NCBI GenBank assembly: GCA_023255235.1
Contig: JALRJA010000437.1
Span: forward strand, 1-5,954
DNA: 5,954 nt
Reading direction: 5' to 3'
Origin: Flaviramulus sp.
GTDB taxonomy: Bacteria; Bacteroidota; Bacteroidia; Flavobacteriales; Flavobacteriaceae
Part shown: positions 4,585-5,954 of the stretch, piece after piece
Layout: every line of letters starts with the position of its first letter
Numbering within the stretch: the stretch's first letter is position 1
Made by a program: the position numbers and the translations under genes
The notes under the pieces: generated by a model
The model's input: the letters and a program-made list of their open reading frames with translations, nothing else
Database searches by the model: none
What the model was told of the DNA's origin: nothing

Positions 4585-5954
4585 TTATTTATTTAGAGCA
4601 CCTAGTAGTTGTTCTTCAAATTGAATAGAAAATATATTAGCATTACTATTAACAATCTTTTTGTTTTTGTCAAGAATAATGGTTTTTGTCATGGGGTAAG
4701 TAGCCAATATTTCGTTACTCTCTTTAGGGTTTTTAAATAAATATTCTTGTTTCAAATCAAAATCATGACTAGCTAACATTTTATTAGATTCCACAAAGTT
4801 GTCGCTATTAATATTTATTGAAATAAAATTAGTTTCTGGATACTTTTCTTTTAATTCACCTAATTTTTTATGACTATCTTTAAAGTGGTTATAATAAGTA
4901 TAAGACCAAAAATTTATTACAGTGGCACTACCTCTTATTAAAGTATTGATAGCAACTTCTTTTCCAGCATTATTAAGCAAAATGATTTCTGGTAATTTGC
5001 TGCCTACTTTAAGATTGTTTAAAGACTTTGTATAAAGAGAAAGCATTTGTTTATCTTCCTCATTTTCACTTTTTTGTAGATACGATTTTAAGATAGCTTC
5101 ATTGTTTTTTGCATTTACATTTTTTGATAAATACATAAAAGTAAAATAATGTAATAACTCATTTTTTAATGTTGTATTGGTAACCAAACTATCAATAAGG
5201 TGTAACCTATCTAAATTGTAGCAAAGAGACACTCTATCAAAATTATCACACGAGCAATGACTATCGTGAGTGTTTAAAGATATATTACTTAAATTATGTC
5301 TTAAAAAAGTATTGTAATTATGAATTTGAGAAAAAAAAGTGTCACTATAGTTAATGTCTTTTCTATAATTATAAAAGTCATTTGGAACTGATTTTAAAAT
5401 GGCTGCTTTATTTTTTCCGTAATGAATAAAGGGGTAAACTTCTTTATTTGAATAGTAGTTATAGTTTATATTAGCCTGTGCAATTTTATCAAACAAAGCT
5501 GAGGTTTTGTTTCTCTTTTTAAAGGTTTTTAAGGTTTCAACCTTATTATTTTCACATGAAAACCATACAGGACAATCCATAAATGTAAGACAGTCACCAA
5601 TTTCAAGTTCAGTTGGTGCAAATGTAGGTCTAAATGATGGTTGTGGTGTAGGCGCGTTTGTTCTTATTGTCGGTCTTGAGCTTGGCTGTGCACTGGGGGT
5701 GCTTGTGGGACGAAGTGTTGTTGGTGATGCTGTCGGTCTTCCTGTTGGAAATATCGTTGGGTGCGATGGCATGCTTGTAGGATACTGCGTTGGATTAGTA
5801 GGACTAGAAGAAGGACTACTTGTTGGAACAGTGGGGCTACTACTTGGCACATTACTTGGAACTGAAGTTGTAGGAACAGCCGTAGGTCTCGAAGTTGGAG
5901 GATTAGTTTCACCTTCTAGAGTAGGCCTACTTGTAACAGGACTCAACGTTGGCT
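4585..5954 (-). CDS. TlpA/thioredoxin-fold protein lacking CxxC, joined in frame to a PT-rich repeat region; partial and probably chimeric
   Basis: One minus-strand frame stays open from the right edge to the stop at 4585. Residues below are counted from the TTG codon at 5946, although the frame clearly continues upstream (codons for Pro-Thr precede it). Residues 1-112 are PT-rich repeats. Residues 113-127 (ELEIGDCLTFMDCPV) are transitional. From about 128 (WFSCENNK, like the end of a flavobacterial lipobox) the sequence is bacterial: a helical region (135-310), then a TlpA-like domain (about 313-453) with VGSKLPEIILLNNAGKE, TVINFWSYTYYNHF, EKYPETNFISININSD and TKTIILDKNKKIV. The site of the thioredoxin CxxC is YYNH (351-354), so disulfide exchange is unlikely. 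The bacterial signal peptide is missing, and GC falls from about 49% to 28% at the join. The bacterial part alone would be a gene of roughly 325-345 codons broken at its 5' end. Confidence 0.7.
   Translation of the reverse strand, partial: PTLSPVTSRPTLEGETNPPTSRPTAVPTTSVPSNVPSSSPTVPTSSPSSSPTNPTQYPTSMPSHPTIFPTGRPTASPTTLRPTSTPSAQPSSRPTIRTNAPTPQPSFRPTFAPTELEIGDCLTFMDCPVWFSCENNKVETLKTFKKRNKTSALFDKIAQANINYNYYSNKEVYPFIHYGKNKAAILKSVPNDFYNYRKDINYSDTFFSQIHNYNTFLRHNLSNISLNTHDSHCSCDNFDRVSLCYNLDRLHLIDSLVTNTTLKNELLHYFTFMYLSKNVNAKNNEAILKSYLQKSENEEDKQMLSLYTKSLNNLKVGSKLPEIILLNNAGKEVAINTLIRGSATVINFWSYTYYNHFKDSHKKLGELKEKYPETNFISININSDNFVESNKMLASHDFDLKQEYLFKNPKESNEILATYPMTKTIILDKNKKIVNSNANIFSIQFEEQLLGALNK
5557..5580. 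other. Composition and taxonomy breakpoint
   Basis: Right of this point the coding sequence is PT-repeat and Cys-containing (GDCLTFMDC) with raised GC; left of it is AT-rich flavobacterial coding sequence. The most likely join is between Trp128 and Phe129 (about 5562-5566), since FSCENNK fits the end of a flavobacterial lipobox while Trp at the -3 position does not. The exact base cannot be fixed without homologues. Confidence 0.6.
5611..5954 (-). repeat. PT-rich repeat coding stretch, algal (stramenopile)-like
   Basis: The minus frame encodes tightly spaced Pro-Thr/Ser units every 3-5 residues, such as SRPTAVPTTSVPSNVPSS, SSSPTNPTQYPTSMPSHPT and SAQPSSRPT. Units of the form PTxxPTxxPS are a hallmark of extracellular and wall-associated proteins in diatoms, brown algae and relatives; I know no comparable run in flavobacterial proteins. 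By hand count GC is 118/240 (49%) over 5641-5880 against about 28% in the flavobacterial part. Codons for Pro and Thr vary, so this is a diverged protein-level repeat, not an exact DNA tandem repeat. It is cut by the window edge. Confidence 0.75.

Noticed and set aside
5578..5580. ATG at 5580 as the start of the bacterial TlpA-like protein
   Set aside because: It leaves only eight residues before the putative lipobox Cys, too short for a signal peptide, and no promoter precedes it.
5664..5912. Second minus-strand frame rich in Gln and Leu
   Set aside because: It is a frame-shifted reading of the PT-repeat DNA; the PT frame has the recognisable protein repeat and is open much further.
5944..5946. 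TTG at 5946 as the start of the PT-repeat protein
   Set aside because: The frame continues upstream with Pro-Thr codons to the window edge, so the true start lies outside.
5611..5954. CRISPR array or exact tandem repeat
   Set aside because: The repetition is at protein level with varying codons; there are no identical direct repeats with regular spacers.

Overview
The window looks like the genome of a flavobacterium (Bacteroidota). It is AT-rich (about 28% GC by hand count of sample lines). Its promoters use the Bacteroidota -7 box TAnnTTTG. NusB has the long form seen in this phylum, two lipoproteins carry an LSC-type lipobox, and the ABC transporter / nusB / DUF1573 / yajC order is familiar from Flavobacteriaceae. 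The last ~390 bases are different: about 49% GC, encoding a Pro-Thr-Ser repeat of the kind found in extracellular proteins of stramenopile algae such as diatoms and brown algae.

Layout. Positions 1-296 (minus) hold the start of an ABC exporter gene that runs off the left edge. A 208-bp divergent spacer carries a -7 box for each direction. Next on plus come nusB (transcription antitermination), a DUF1573 lipoprotein and yajC (Sec translocon accessory); the last two overlap by one base. A 13-bp perfect hairpin separates yajC from a convergent minus-strand gene for a glutaminyl-peptide cyclotransferase lipoprotein. Upstream of that gene, on plus, lies a complete SRP RNA (ffs) gene with promoter, conserved domain IV and terminator, followed by a short-chain dehydrogenase/reductase gene. 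YajC, the SRP RNA and the two lipoproteins all relate to protein export, but nothing shows they form a dedicated system.

From 4585 to the right edge a single open minus-strand frame joins two unlike parts. The C-terminal ~325 residues are a flavobacterial TlpA/thioredoxin-fold lipoprotein that has lost its CxxC active site. The N-terminal part is the PT-rich repeat, open through the window end. The join lies near 5560-5580, where composition changes abruptly and the bacterial signal peptide is missing apart from a short lipobox remnant. The simplest reading is a chimeric contig (algal DNA joined to DNA of an associated bacterium). A real fusion or transfer is possible but unproven. This junction is the most notable item; the rest is ordinary flavobacterial chromosome.
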